Shown piece after piece: positions 7,498 through 13,668 of a stretch of 14,391 nucleotides of DNA. The translations under genes and the position numbers were made by a program. Under the pieces are notes generated by a model. The model did not search any database and was not told the origin of the DNA. It worked only from the letters and a program-made list of their open reading frames with translations. Each line of letters starts with the position of its first letter. Positions within the stretch are counted from its first letter, which is position 1. Origin of the DNA: CAIOZW01 sp049317725 (GTDB lineage: Bacteria > Acidobacteriota > Blastocatellia > RBC074); contig JBMOHS010000102.1 of the NCBI GenBank assembly GCA_049317725.1, forward strand, positions 1 to 14,391. The letters are read 5' to 3'.

Positions 7498-8316
7498 ATG
7501 CGACAACCAGCGATCTTCGTGGGCCACGGCAATCCGCTGAATGCCGTGGTCGAGACCTTCTACGCACGGGGCTGGGAGGCCCTCGGCGAGTCCCTCGGGC
7601 AGCCGCGGGCCATCCTGGTCATCTCGGCCCACTGGTATGTCAATGGAGTCGCGGTGACGGCGATGGCTGCCCCACGGACCATCCACGACTTTGGTGGATT
7701 CCCCCCGGAGCTCTATGCCGTCCAATACCCGGCTCCGGGAAGCCCTGCTCTCGCCGAAGAGATTGCCGCGCGGCTCGGTCCGCTTCCCGTGCGGCTCGAT
7801 CAGCATTGGGGGCTGGATCACGGGTCTTGGTCGGTCCTGCGTCGCCTCTTTCCTGGCGCCGGGATCCCGGTCATCCAGTTGAGCATCGACCGGCGCGAAG
7901 CGGGGCCCTTCCATTACGAGCTCGGGCGTCGGCTCGCCCCACTGCGCGAGGAAGGGGTGCTGATTCTGGGGAGCGGCAACCTCGTCCACAACCTTGCCGC
8001 CTACCGCTGGGGCCAACCCGATGGGCCTGCCGAGGACTGGGCTGTCCGCTTCGAGGCGCGCGTCCGTCGATCCCTCATCGAGCGGGACCCGCTGCCCTTG
8101 ATTGAGTGGGAGAAGCTCGGGGAGGAGGCACGGCTCGCGATCCCGACGCCGGAGCACTACCTGCCCCTCCTTTATGTCATGGGGGCGAGCGATCCATCCG
8201 ATCAGCTCGACTTTCCCATCACCGGCGTCGAGGGAGGCACCATCTCGATGCTCTCCGTGCGGTATTCTGCCACCCCTCCCACCCCTCCCACCCCTGCCAC
8301 CCCTCCTGGGGGCTGA
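7498..8316 (+). CDS. ygiD: Class III extradiol dioxygenase, YgiD / 4,5-DOPA dioxygenase type
   Basis: This 272-residue cytoplasmic enzyme belongs to the LigB-like family that opens catechol rings; relatives cleave 3,4-dihydroxyphenylalanine or related catechols with a bound divalent metal. Family histidines are present: H10 in FVGHGNP, H45 in ISAHWY, H164 in NLVHNL and H220 in PTPEHYLPL. DHGSW (H108) is also conserved. These match the spacing of the four metal-site histidines of E. coli YgiD. The start is fixed by GGAGG and by homology, since the family begins just before the GHG motif. The natural C-terminus is near SVRY. After it comes a tail of Thr-Pro-Pro repeats (about residues 258-270) made by a 9-bp tandem repeat, unusual for the family and probably acquired. 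The physiological substrate is unknown. Confidence 0.92.
   Translation: MRQPAIFVGHGNPLNAVVETFYARGWEALGESLGQPRAILVISAHWYVNGVAVTAMAAPRTIHDFGGFPPELYAVQYPAPGSPALAEEIAARLGPLPVRLDQHWGLDHGSWSVLRRLFPGAGIPVIQLSIDRREAGPFHYELGRRLAPLREEGVLILGSGNLVHNLAAYRWGQPDGPAEDWAVRFEARVRRSLIERDPLPLIEWEKLGEEARLAIPTPEHYLPLLYVMGASDPSDQLDFPITGVEGGTISMLSVRYSATPPTPPTPATPPGG
8272..8307 (+). repeat. Four tandem 9-bp C-rich repeats at the end of the dioxygenase gene
   Basis: The unit ACCCCTCCC occurs at 8272-8280 and 8281-8289, then as ACCCCTGCC (8290-8298) and ACCCCTCCT (8299-8307). In frame it encodes Thr-Pro-Pro or Thr-Pro-Ala. The minus strand has GGGG and GGG runs separated by single bases, a very compact G-quadruplex motif. 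Confidence 0.85.
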
Positions 8317-8334
8317 GCCGGGGGAGGGGCAGGG
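8292..8334. terminator. GC-rich hairpin between convergent genes, probable bidirectional terminator
   Basis: CCCTGCCACCCCTCC (8292-8306) can pair with GGAGGGGCAGGG (8323-8334) with a 3-base bulge. The loop contains the dioxygenase stop codon (8314-8316). It sits between two genes that point at each other and could end transcription from both sides. There is no T tract, so it is not a textbook intrinsic terminator. Confidence 0.45.
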
Positions 8335-8343
8335 CAGGGGGGG
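8320..8343 (+). other. G-quadruplex motif on the plus strand
   Basis: Just after the dioxygenase stop codon there are four G runs (5, 4, 3 and 7 bases) separated by A, CA and CA. This fits the standard G3+N1-7 quadruplex pattern. With the repeat at 8272-8307, each convergent transcript would carry its own G-rich block near its 3' end. Confidence 0.7.
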
Positions 8344-8364
8344 CAAGAGAAGGGAAGACGCCAG

Positions 8365-10869
8365 TTACGGCTCGAGGAGGGCACTCCGGACAGGAGCGGG
8401 CATCGGTTGATCCTTTTTGAGGGATCTCCAGAGGATGTCATTCAGCTCGTCGAAGTCGACGAGGTCATACTCGGACCAATCCATCCGCGCAGACCGCTGC
8501 GCCCCTTCCCCAGACAGCGGGTTTTTTGCCTGCAGATCGACGCGGGCGTTCTCCCGTTGGTAAGGTCGTAAGTCAGGTGTTGTCGTGAACACCTGATAGA
8601 GTGGGGTTGCCAGCTGATCGTACTGTGTCATCGGAGGGAGTCCGAGGATCAACTCCATCGTCCGAACATACGAGACCGTGGTGTAGAGCGTGCTGTCGAC
8701 AATTCCACCCCGCTTGACGTAGGGGGAGATGACCAGCCCCACCGTCCGCCGTGAGTCGACGTGGTCAGGTCCGTTCTGTGCATCGTCCTCGATCACGAAG
8801 ATGGCTGTCTCCGCCCAAAATTTGGACTGACTGACCGCCTCGACGATCATCCCAAGTGCGAGATCGTTGGAGGCGACACAGGCCGTTGGGGTGAAGCGAC
8901 CGGGCGTCAGTCCGTCGGTGTGGTCTTCCCCAAGCGACATGACCATGTAGTTCCACCACTCGCCCTTCGCCTCAGCCTCTTTGAGCTCCTTAAGGAAGAC
9001 TTCGGCCAAGTTGGTGTCGCGTTGTCGCCCTCCTGGCGCACTCTTCAGCTTCAACCACTCGCGACTGTAGTTGTCCCGCAGCCCGCTGGCCCCAGTGAAG
9101 ATCGGTTCGGTATCCGGAGAGGACCGGAACGAAGCGAACTCCCCATAGCTCCGAAAGGTCTTGCCGTGCTTCCGGCAATTGTCCCACAGATAGCCTGCGG
9201 GCGAGGCCGTCAGCCGCTCATCTGCCTGGGGTTGCCCGCGACGGCTGTAGCTGTTGACCCAAGCCTTCTGCGTGAAGTCGGTCACATAGGCGGCGTTTGA
9301 CCACTGGTGACCGTCCTGCGAGACCTCGCCATTGCAGAAGAGGTTGTCGAGAATGACCGTCTCCCGAGCCAGTTTATGGGCATTCGGTGTCACCTGCTCG
9401 CCGAAGAGCGTCAAACTGGAATCTCCATTTCCTTTGCCAAGATCGCCCAGCACCTGATCGTAGGTCCGATTCTCACGGATGATGTAGAGAACGTGCTTGA
9501 TCTTCGGGAAGACCTCGCGAAGAATCCGGTCGGCATGCGCTTGATCGATCTGGGCCTTGGGGTTCGGAAAGTTGGCGCGAACTTGTGCCGTGTACTCAGC
9601 CAGCCGTGCCCGATCGGGCACTTCGATGACCGACAGGACCCCTTCGAGCTGCGAACCAACGTAGTCGTAGGGTTTCGTCGGATCCGGCGAAGCAATCTTG
9701 TACTCGGTTGACGCCGGGAAGTTGCCGCGCAACTTGAGCCCGCCTTTCCCAGTCCCGACGAGCAACCGTTTTCCATCGGGTGTGACCGCAACGGAGCTGG
9801 GATACCAGCCGGTTGGAATGAATCCGAGAACGGTCGATTGACGGGAATCGCTGATCTCGATCATGGCGACATTGTTATTGTCGGCATTGGCGACAAAGAG
9901 CTTGCGTCCATCCGCCGTGATCGCCAACGAGATCGGGGAGGATCCGATGGGAGCCTCACGGTCGAGCGAGGTCCGGATCGTCTCGATCACCTTTCCCCCA
10001 CGCAGCACACTGATGCTGTTCGATCCGGAATTGGCGACGAAGAGTCGTCCATCCCGGCTCCAGGCGAGGTCGTTTGGATGGCTCCCGACCTTGACACGCG
10101 AGCTCTCCTTCAGGGTTGCCGCCGAGAGAAGGCTGACCGACTCCTCTCCCCAGTTCGAGACCGCCAGCGTCCGACCATCTGGGGAGAGTGCCGCCGCGTA
10201 GGGGCGATATCCAACCTTGGCGGAGAGGGCATCTTTGAAGTTCTCTCCACTCAGCCGATAGACGGTGTCGTTCTGGATGTTGACCACAAAGAGGGTCCCG
10301 TCCGGGCTGAGGGTCACTCCGGCGACGAATCGATCCTTCTCGACCAGCCCCTCGATCGCGACCGATGGCTTCAAGGTGAAGCGGTTCTGGTCTAACCCGA
10401 TCCGCAGTACGGGATGCTGGAGCGCCTTGAGCACATCCTCAGAAACCCCTCGCTGTTTGGCCAGCCCGCTAAATTGGGAGGTCAGCGGCCCTCCCCCAGA
10501 CACGAAGATCTCACCCGTCCGGGGATGCTGTGCCATCCCGGTCCAGTCCTTGGCGACATTGATCGTTTCCACCAGCTTGGCAGACCCGATGTCGATCAGA
10601 TTGACGCTGTGATCGTGCCATCCCGCCGTGTTGACGAGCGCCTGCTGCCCGTCTGGAGTGACGATGATCCGCATCGCCATGTCTCCCGGCAGCGCGACGT
10701 GACGCCCCGCCGGCGTGATCTGCCATCCGACCGGCAGGATGACTCCCCGTCCGTCTGGACCGGGACCACCCGGGGTCAGGCGTGGTCTGATCTGCTGGTA
10801 CGCGACGCTCGCGCCAGCCGTCAGGACCGCCAGCACCGTCAATGAGATGATGAAAACCTTGCTTCGCAT
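8365..10869 (-). CDS. Bifunctional YncE-like beta-propeller / alkaline phosphatase-superfamily phosphoesterase
   Basis: This 834-residue exported or membrane-anchored protein starts with a hydrophobic signal or anchor (about residues 4-24). Residues about 50-420 are a YVTN/YncE-type beta-propeller with repeated blades such as LSPDGRTLAVSNWG, WSRDGRLFVANSGSNSISV and ITADGRKLFVANADNNNVAMIEI. From about 455 a phosphoesterase domain follows: RENRTYDQVLGD (466-474), EVSQDGHQW (515-523), GEDHTDG (647-653) and IEDDAQNGPDHVDSRRT (693-709). These are the metal-site regions of the alkaline phosphatase superfamily and look intact. Known relatives are annotated as a YncE/phosphatase fusion. The substrate is unknown; a phosphate mono- or diester is likely. 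The ATG at 10869 is chosen over an in-frame upstream start at 10932 because it has an AAAGGAG site at 8 bases and opens with the signal sequence. Confidence 0.9.
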   Translation of the reverse strand: MRSKVFIISLTVLAVLTAGASVAYQQIRPRLTPGGPGPDGRGVILPVGWQITPAGRHVALPGDMAMRIIVTPDGQQALVNTAGWHDHSVNLIDIGSAKLVETINVAKDWTGMAQHPRTGEIFVSGGGPLTSQFSGLAKQRGVSEDVLKALQHPVLRIGLDQNRFTLKPSVAIEGLVEKDRFVAGVTLSPDGTLFVVNIQNDTVYRLSGENFKDALSAKVGYRPYAAALSPDGRTLAVSNWGEESVSLLSAATLKESSRVKVGSHPNDLAWSRDGRLFVANSGSNSISVLRGGKVIETIRTSLDREAPIGSSPISLAITADGRKLFVANADNNNVAMIEISDSRQSTVLGFIPTGWYPSSVAVTPDGKRLLVGTGKGGLKLRGNFPASTEYKIASPDPTKPYDYVGSQLEGVLSVIEVPDRARLAEYTAQVRANFPNPKAQIDQAHADRILREVFPKIKHVLYIIRENRTYDQVLGDLGKGNGDSSLTLFGEQVTPNAHKLARETVILDNLFCNGEVSQDGHQWSNAAYVTDFTQKAWVNSYSRRGQPQADERLTASPAGYLWDNCRKHGKTFRSYGEFASFRSSPDTEPIFTGASGLRDNYSREWLKLKSAPGGRQRDTNLAEVFLKELKEAEAKGEWWNYMVMSLGEDHTDGLTPGRFTPTACVASNDLALGMIVEAVSQSKFWAETAIFVIEDDAQNGPDHVDSRRTVGLVISPYVKRGGIVDSTLYTTVSYVRTMELILGLPPMTQYDQLATPLYQVFTTTPDLRPYQRENARVDLQAKNPLSGEGAQRSARMDWSEYDLVDFDELNDILWRSLKKDQPMPAPVRSALLEP

Positions 10870-10877
10870 CCTGCTCG

Positions 10878-10884
10878 CTCCTTT
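10878..10884 (-). promoter_or_regulatory. Ribosome binding site of the propeller-phosphoesterase gene
   Basis: On the minus strand AAAGGAG stands 8 bases before the ATG at 10869. It favours this start over the upstream in-frame start at 10932. Confidence 0.75.
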
Positions 10885-10951
10885 GTTTTGGTCACCTGTG
10901 GATCGACCTCGATGGTCACGTGATCCTCCCACAGGAATGGTTAGGTCAGCG

Positions 10952-11210
10952 TCACTTCCAGCTTAAATCTCTGTTAATTCCGACCCCAGTCTTGATGCAG
11001 ACGATCCCGTTAACAATCACCGGGCCCACGGCATTGATCGTCCCCCCCCTTGGCCGTCCGTGCGGCCGTCTCCGCCGCCGCCATCCCTCCCCCTGGCTGC
11101 CAGCCTGTCAAGTAGACCGCCAGCGCCCGAATCTGCCCCTCCGCTGACAAAGCAGGGACCGCCCATATCCAGTGCCCAGGTGGTAGCGGACAATTTGCAC
11201 CCTGCCTCAT
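10952..11210 (-). pseudogene. Decayed fragment resembling a cytochrome c / PQQ quinoprotein
   Basis: Reading leftward, one frame (11210 to about 11043) contains VPALSAEGQIRALAVYLTGW, similar to the last helix of a c-type cytochrome domain. At an 8-G run (11042-11049 on the plus strand as C) the frame opens into a different one. The second frame gives GGTINAVGPVIVNGIVCIK and then a stop (10954-10952), similar to the last blade of PQQ-dependent alcohol-dehydrogenase-like propellers (GPVVVNGxVYVxSG). Removing one G joins the two frames. No haem motif CxxCH and no propeller body is present, so this would be two ends left after a large internal deletion plus a frameshift. The similarity is motif-level and from memory; it could be chance. 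Confidence 0.38.
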
Positions 11211-11296
11211 TCCCTTACAACTGCTGGTGAGGATGATTCAACAGGTCGCGCGAATACTGGCGAGATCGTTCCCCCTCTCGATTCGCTTGAAGCTGT

Positions 11297-11325
11297 TTGA
11301 CAGATCTCAAGTCCGGCATCATGAT
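11297..11325 (+). promoter_or_regulatory. Candidate promoter of the sigma factor-kinase unit
   Basis: TTGACA (11297-11302), a perfect -35 consensus, is followed after 17 bases by CATGAT (11320-11325), 4 of 6 to the -10 consensus. It would give a leader of roughly 115 bases before the ATG at 11450. This is the best sigma-70-type match I found in the window. Confidence 0.45.
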
Positions 11326-11392
11326 CTATTTCTCTGCCGATCAAAATTATATTCGATGTGGTATTCGGTCTAGGGAATGCCTCCTTCACAAC

Positions 11393-11413
11393 CAGGGATC
11401 CGCTTGATCCCTG
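11393..11413 (+). promoter_or_regulatory. Hairpin in the leader of the sigma factor gene
   Basis: CAGGGATC and GATCCCTG form a perfect 8-bp stem around a 5-base loop, ending 36 bases before the ATG. No T tract follows, so termination is unlikely. It could be an operator or an RNA element controlling translation or stability. Confidence 0.4.
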
Positions 11414-11449
11414 AACTGGATAAGTAACGATTGAAGGAATCGTTCCCCG

Positions 11450-12073
11450 ATGTTCATCAATCTGGAGAGTCCCCTCATGGGAAAGAAGATTGAGGATCGT
11501 TTGAAGGAGATCACCGAGCCGATCACGCTTCTCATTGGCAAAGTGCGTGAAGGCGATAATGTCGCCCGCGAAGAGCTTTGGAAGATCTTCTTTCCGCTGC
11601 TCAAACAGAAGGCCGATTTCTGCTTGAGGGGAAACAATGTCGCCGCGGTCATGAGCCCATCCGATCTGGTACAGGATGCCTCGATGGTCCTGCTCAAGTG
11701 CGAGGAGATCGGCTGGAACGATCGTGCTCACCTCTACGCCTTCGCCGCGACCGTCATGCGCCACATCATTATTGATCGCGCCAGAAAGCATCTCGCCAAG
11801 AACCGTATCTACCTTCCAATCGACGACTTGGCCGGAGCGCCCGTACCCCAGGATCCCTCTGTCCTCGAGATCGACGAGGTCCTCCATCAATTGACCCAGG
11901 CCGATCCCGTCAGGGCGAGGGTCTTCGAGCTGCGCTTTTTTGGAGGATTGACCAATGAGGAGATCGCCCACGTGACGGGAGTCTCCCTGGCGACAGTCAA
12001 ACGCTACTGGACCTTCTCCCGGGCCTTCATCCTCTCCAGATTGGGAGAGCACCACCTTCCGCAGGAGAGCTGA
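11450..12073 (+). CDS. ECF-type RNA polymerase sigma factor (TIGR02999-like)
   Basis: This 207-residue sigma-70 family factor directs RNA polymerase to a specific promoter set. Region 2 covers about residues 25-115, with SPSDLVQDASMVLLK (about 69-83) and FAATVMRHIIIDRARKH (98-114). A short linker with VLEIDEVLHQL follows. Region 4 is about 145-200: ARVFELRFFGGLTNEEIAHV and then SLATVKRYWTFSRAFI as the helix-turn-helix. The wording of both regions is that of the acidobacterial and planctomycete family whose genes often adjoin Ser/Thr kinases. No zinc-finger anti-sigma gene is next to it; the kinase 29 bases downstream is the likely partner. Two starts are possible: ATG 11450 (AAGGA upstream) and ATG 11477 (GGAGAG, 7 bases away). 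I give the longer. The regulon is unknown. Confidence 0.9.
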   Translation: MFINLESPLMGKKIEDRLKEITEPITLLIGKVREGDNVAREELWKIFFPLLKQKADFCLRGNNVAAVMSPSDLVQDASMVLLKCEEIGWNDRAHLYAFAATVMRHIIIDRARKHLAKNRIYLPIDDLAGAPVPQDPSVLEIDEVLHQLTQADPVRARVFELRFFGGLTNEEIAHVTGVSLATVKRYWTFSRAFILSRLGEHHLPQES

Positions 12074-12093
12074 GAGAGGCTCCTCCATTTTTT
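12064..12093 (+). terminator. Possible weak terminator or attenuator between sigma factor and kinase
   Basis: An imperfect stem around the sigma factor stop codon (about 12067-12071 with 12078-12082, extendable with mismatches to 12064-12085) is followed by six T residues at 12088-12093. The kinase ATG follows at 12103. Partial termination here would make kinase levels lower than sigma factor levels. The stem is short, so this is tentative. Confidence 0.25.
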
Positions 12094-12102
12094 GTCTATC
12101 AC

Positions 12103-13284
12103 ATGGAGATGAACCAGAACAGGTTGGACCGAGTCGAAGCACTTTTTCTCGCAGGGCTGGAGATGTCCTCGGCCGAGCGGGAGGACTTCTGGGCCCGCGA
12201 GTGTGGAGAGGAACAGACCCTTCTCGACGAGCTTCGGCACCTTTTGCGTGCCCACCAGACTCCTGAACATGAGGACCCCCTTGAGGGGTCTGTCTGGGCC
12301 CTGCAAGAGGTCAACTCCTTCTTTGGCGGCGAAGATCTGGTTGGCAAGACGATCAATGACTACCAGATTCTGCAATCGCTTGGCCAGGGCGCAATGGGAG
12401 AGGTCTACCTTGCGCAGAAACCTCCCCTTACCCGGCAGGTGGTCATCAAGATGGTCGCAGATCCTGGAAATGCCGGATTCCGGAAGCAGTTTCTTGAGGA
12501 GATGCGGGTCCACGAAAAGCTGCGACACGAGAACATTGTCATGCTGCTCGACGCGGGAACCTACGGTCAATATCCGTACATTGTCCTCGAGTACTTTCCT
12601 GGTCAAACTCTCCACAAGTATCTTCGGGGGCCCGATGGCCAACCACGCACACTTCCCCTCGATCAGATCCTGACCATTACCCGACAGCTCGCCGACGGGC
12701 TCGCCTACGCGCACCGGGAATTTCAGATCACCCACCGGGACATCAAACCGGAGAATATCCTCATCCTGCCCGGCCCACCGCTCCGGGCCAAGATTATCGA
12801 CTTCGGGATCGCCATCCTCCCGGAACTTGACCTCCGCTGGGGAGACCGTTTTACCTCTCGCCGTTTTACCTATGGCGCTTCTGGGACCCCCCTCTACATG
12901 TCCCCGGAACAGATCCGCAATCTCGTGGCGTTAGAGAGAGTCGCGACGATCGACCCAAGGACTGATATCTTTGCCCTCGGGCTGGTGCTCTATGAAATGC
13001 TCACCGGTCAACCCCCTTTTGGCCCCGATCTTGTCCGAGATGAACGCCAGATTGTCTGGCCAACCCGCCGCCGTGAGGACCTCTCTCCGGCGGTCGACGA
13101 TCTCCTTCGAAAGGCCCTTGCCGAGGATCCAGTGGCGCGCTACCAGACGGTTGAGCAACTCTTTCATGACCTCGAGGAGGCACTGTGCCCTCTGCTTGAG
13201 GGGCGCCCAGCGGGTCACCCACACAAACCCCGGTATTGGGGGGTGCTCACTCGGCTCTTCTCCCCTTTCTCATCCAAGGACTGA
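12103..13284 (+). CDS. Hanks-type Ser/Thr protein kinase (PknB-like, soluble)
   Basis: This 393-residue kinase has a helical N-terminal module (residues 5-60, RVEALFLAGLEMSSAERE...LLRAH) common in kinases of this phylum. The catalytic domain spans about 87-362: glycine loop LGQGAMGEVYLA (93-104), lysine K116 in VIK, HRDIKPEN (211-218) with catalytic D213, DFG (233-235), SPE (267-269, for the usual APE) and DIFALGLVLYEMLTGQPPFG. All catalytic residues are present, so it should be active. A slight insertion follows SPEQ. No transmembrane helix and no WD40, TPR or PASTA sensor domain follow; the C-terminus is a short basic tail (PRYWGVLTRLF). It starts 29 bases after the sigma factor gene and is probably co-transcribed, suggesting it phosphorylates that factor or a linked regulator (inference). 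No clear ribosome binding site precedes the ATG; a second in-frame ATG is at 12109. Confidence 0.93.
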   Translation: MEMNQNRLDRVEALFLAGLEMSSAEREDFWARECGEEQTLLDELRHLLRAHQTPEHEDPLEGSVWALQEVNSFFGGEDLVGKTINDYQILQSLGQGAMGEVYLAQKPPLTRQVVIKMVADPGNAGFRKQFLEEMRVHEKLRHENIVMLLDAGTYGQYPYIVLEYFPGQTLHKYLRGPDGQPRTLPLDQILTITRQLADGLAYAHREFQITHRDIKPENILILPGPPLRAKIIDFGIAILPELDLRWGDRFTSRRFTYGASGTPLYMSPEQIRNLVALERVATIDPRTDIFALGLVLYEMLTGQPPFGPDLVRDERQIVWPTRRREDLSPAVDDLLRKALAEDPVARYQTVEQLFHDLEEALCPLLEGRPAGHPHKPRYWGVLTRLFSPFSSKD

Positions 13285-13312
13285 ATGTGTGCCCTCTTCT
13301 TTCCACCTTAGT

Positions 13313-13343
13313 AAGATTTTTTTCGCCTCTCGGTAAAAATCTT
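13313..13343. repeat. AT-rich inverted repeat downstream of the kinase
   Basis: AAGATTTTT (13313-13321) and AAAAATCTT (13335-13343) are perfect 9-bp inverted copies around a 13-base spacer, in an otherwise GC-rich region. Seven T residues (13317-13323) fall in the left arm, so a standard terminator reading is poor. A DNA-binding site or element end is possible. Confidence 0.55.
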
Positions 13344-13385
13344 GAGCTGAAATAGGCACGCTCTGCGCTTAAGTTTACATGAACC

Positions 13386-13404
13386 CTCATTTAATCAGAG
13401 GCGT
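13386..13404 (+). repeat. Direct repeat, copy 1
   Basis: CTCATTTAATCAGAGGCGT matches copy 2 (13556-13575) apart from a short difference in the middle (TC against CTT). The copies are 151 bases apart and have the same orientation. Confidence 0.65.
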
Positions 13405-13502
13405 GATCGATTTCGGACAACGCTCATCAATTCCTGCCCAAAAAGGGAGGGGGCTGGTGACGCTGGGAACTGGTCAAGTCAGGGAGAAGCAGGGAAGAGG
13501 GG

Positions 13503-13551
13503 AGATGGTGCCAATGGGCTCACTGGATGATCCACACCACCATCTGAGCCC
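13503..13551 (+). other. Two competing RNA stems
   Basis: AGATGGTG (13503-13510) pairs with CACCATCT (13538-13545). GGGCTCA (13516-13522) pairs with TGAGCCC (13545-13551), with a small TGGA/TCCA stem nested inside it. The two long stems interleave and share base 13545, so they are alternatives or a pseudoknot. This is the layout of a switchable leader RNA, but it is not a riboswitch class I recognise. Confidence 0.4.
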
Positions 13552-13555
13552 TCGT

Positions 13556-13575
13556 CTCATTTAACTTAGAGGCGT
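13556..13575 (+). repeat. Direct repeat, copy 2
   Basis: CTCATTTAACTTAGAGGCGT is the second copy of the repeat at 13386-13404. It ends 93 bases before the exported protein's ATG. Confidence 0.65.
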
Positions 13576-13668
13576 CAGCCTGCGCTGAGAGAGCCGTGCC
13601 CCCCCTTGAATGACTCGTCCGAGAGGGGGCTCGGGGACACCCCATCAAGAAAAACCAACAGGGGTCTA

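Larger units (their letters stand above)
11211..11449. other. Upstream region of the sigma factor gene
   Basis: No gene is seen. The GC content falls between about 11280 and 11360, as expected for a promoter region. It holds a promoter candidate (11297-11325) and a leader hairpin (11393-11413), listed separately. Confidence 0.5.
13285..13668. other. 384-base structured spacer before the exported protein gene
   Basis: No gene is supported; a 61-codon frame at 13379-13564 has no recognisable features. The spacer holds an AT-rich inverted repeat, two near-identical direct repeats, competing stems between them and a C-run/G-run pairing near 13601-13629. This density of structure suggests a regulatory leader or a small repeat insertion. 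Confidence 0.5.

Noticed and set aside
8272..8307. Short tandem repeats as a possible CRISPR array
   Set aside because: The units are 9 bp, contiguous and without spacers, so this is a simple tandem repeat.
7339..8346. 335-residue minus-strand frame
   Set aside because: It is antisense to the dioxygenase with its conserved histidines. Its Gly-rich start is only the 9-bp repeat read backwards.
11207..12142. 311-residue minus-strand frame
   Set aside because: It is antisense to the sigma factor gene, whose regions 2 and 4 are unmistakable.
13379..13564. 61-codon plus-strand frame as a small gene
   Set aside because: There is no ribosome binding site or recognisable composition, and it coincides with direct repeats and stems better explained as non-coding.
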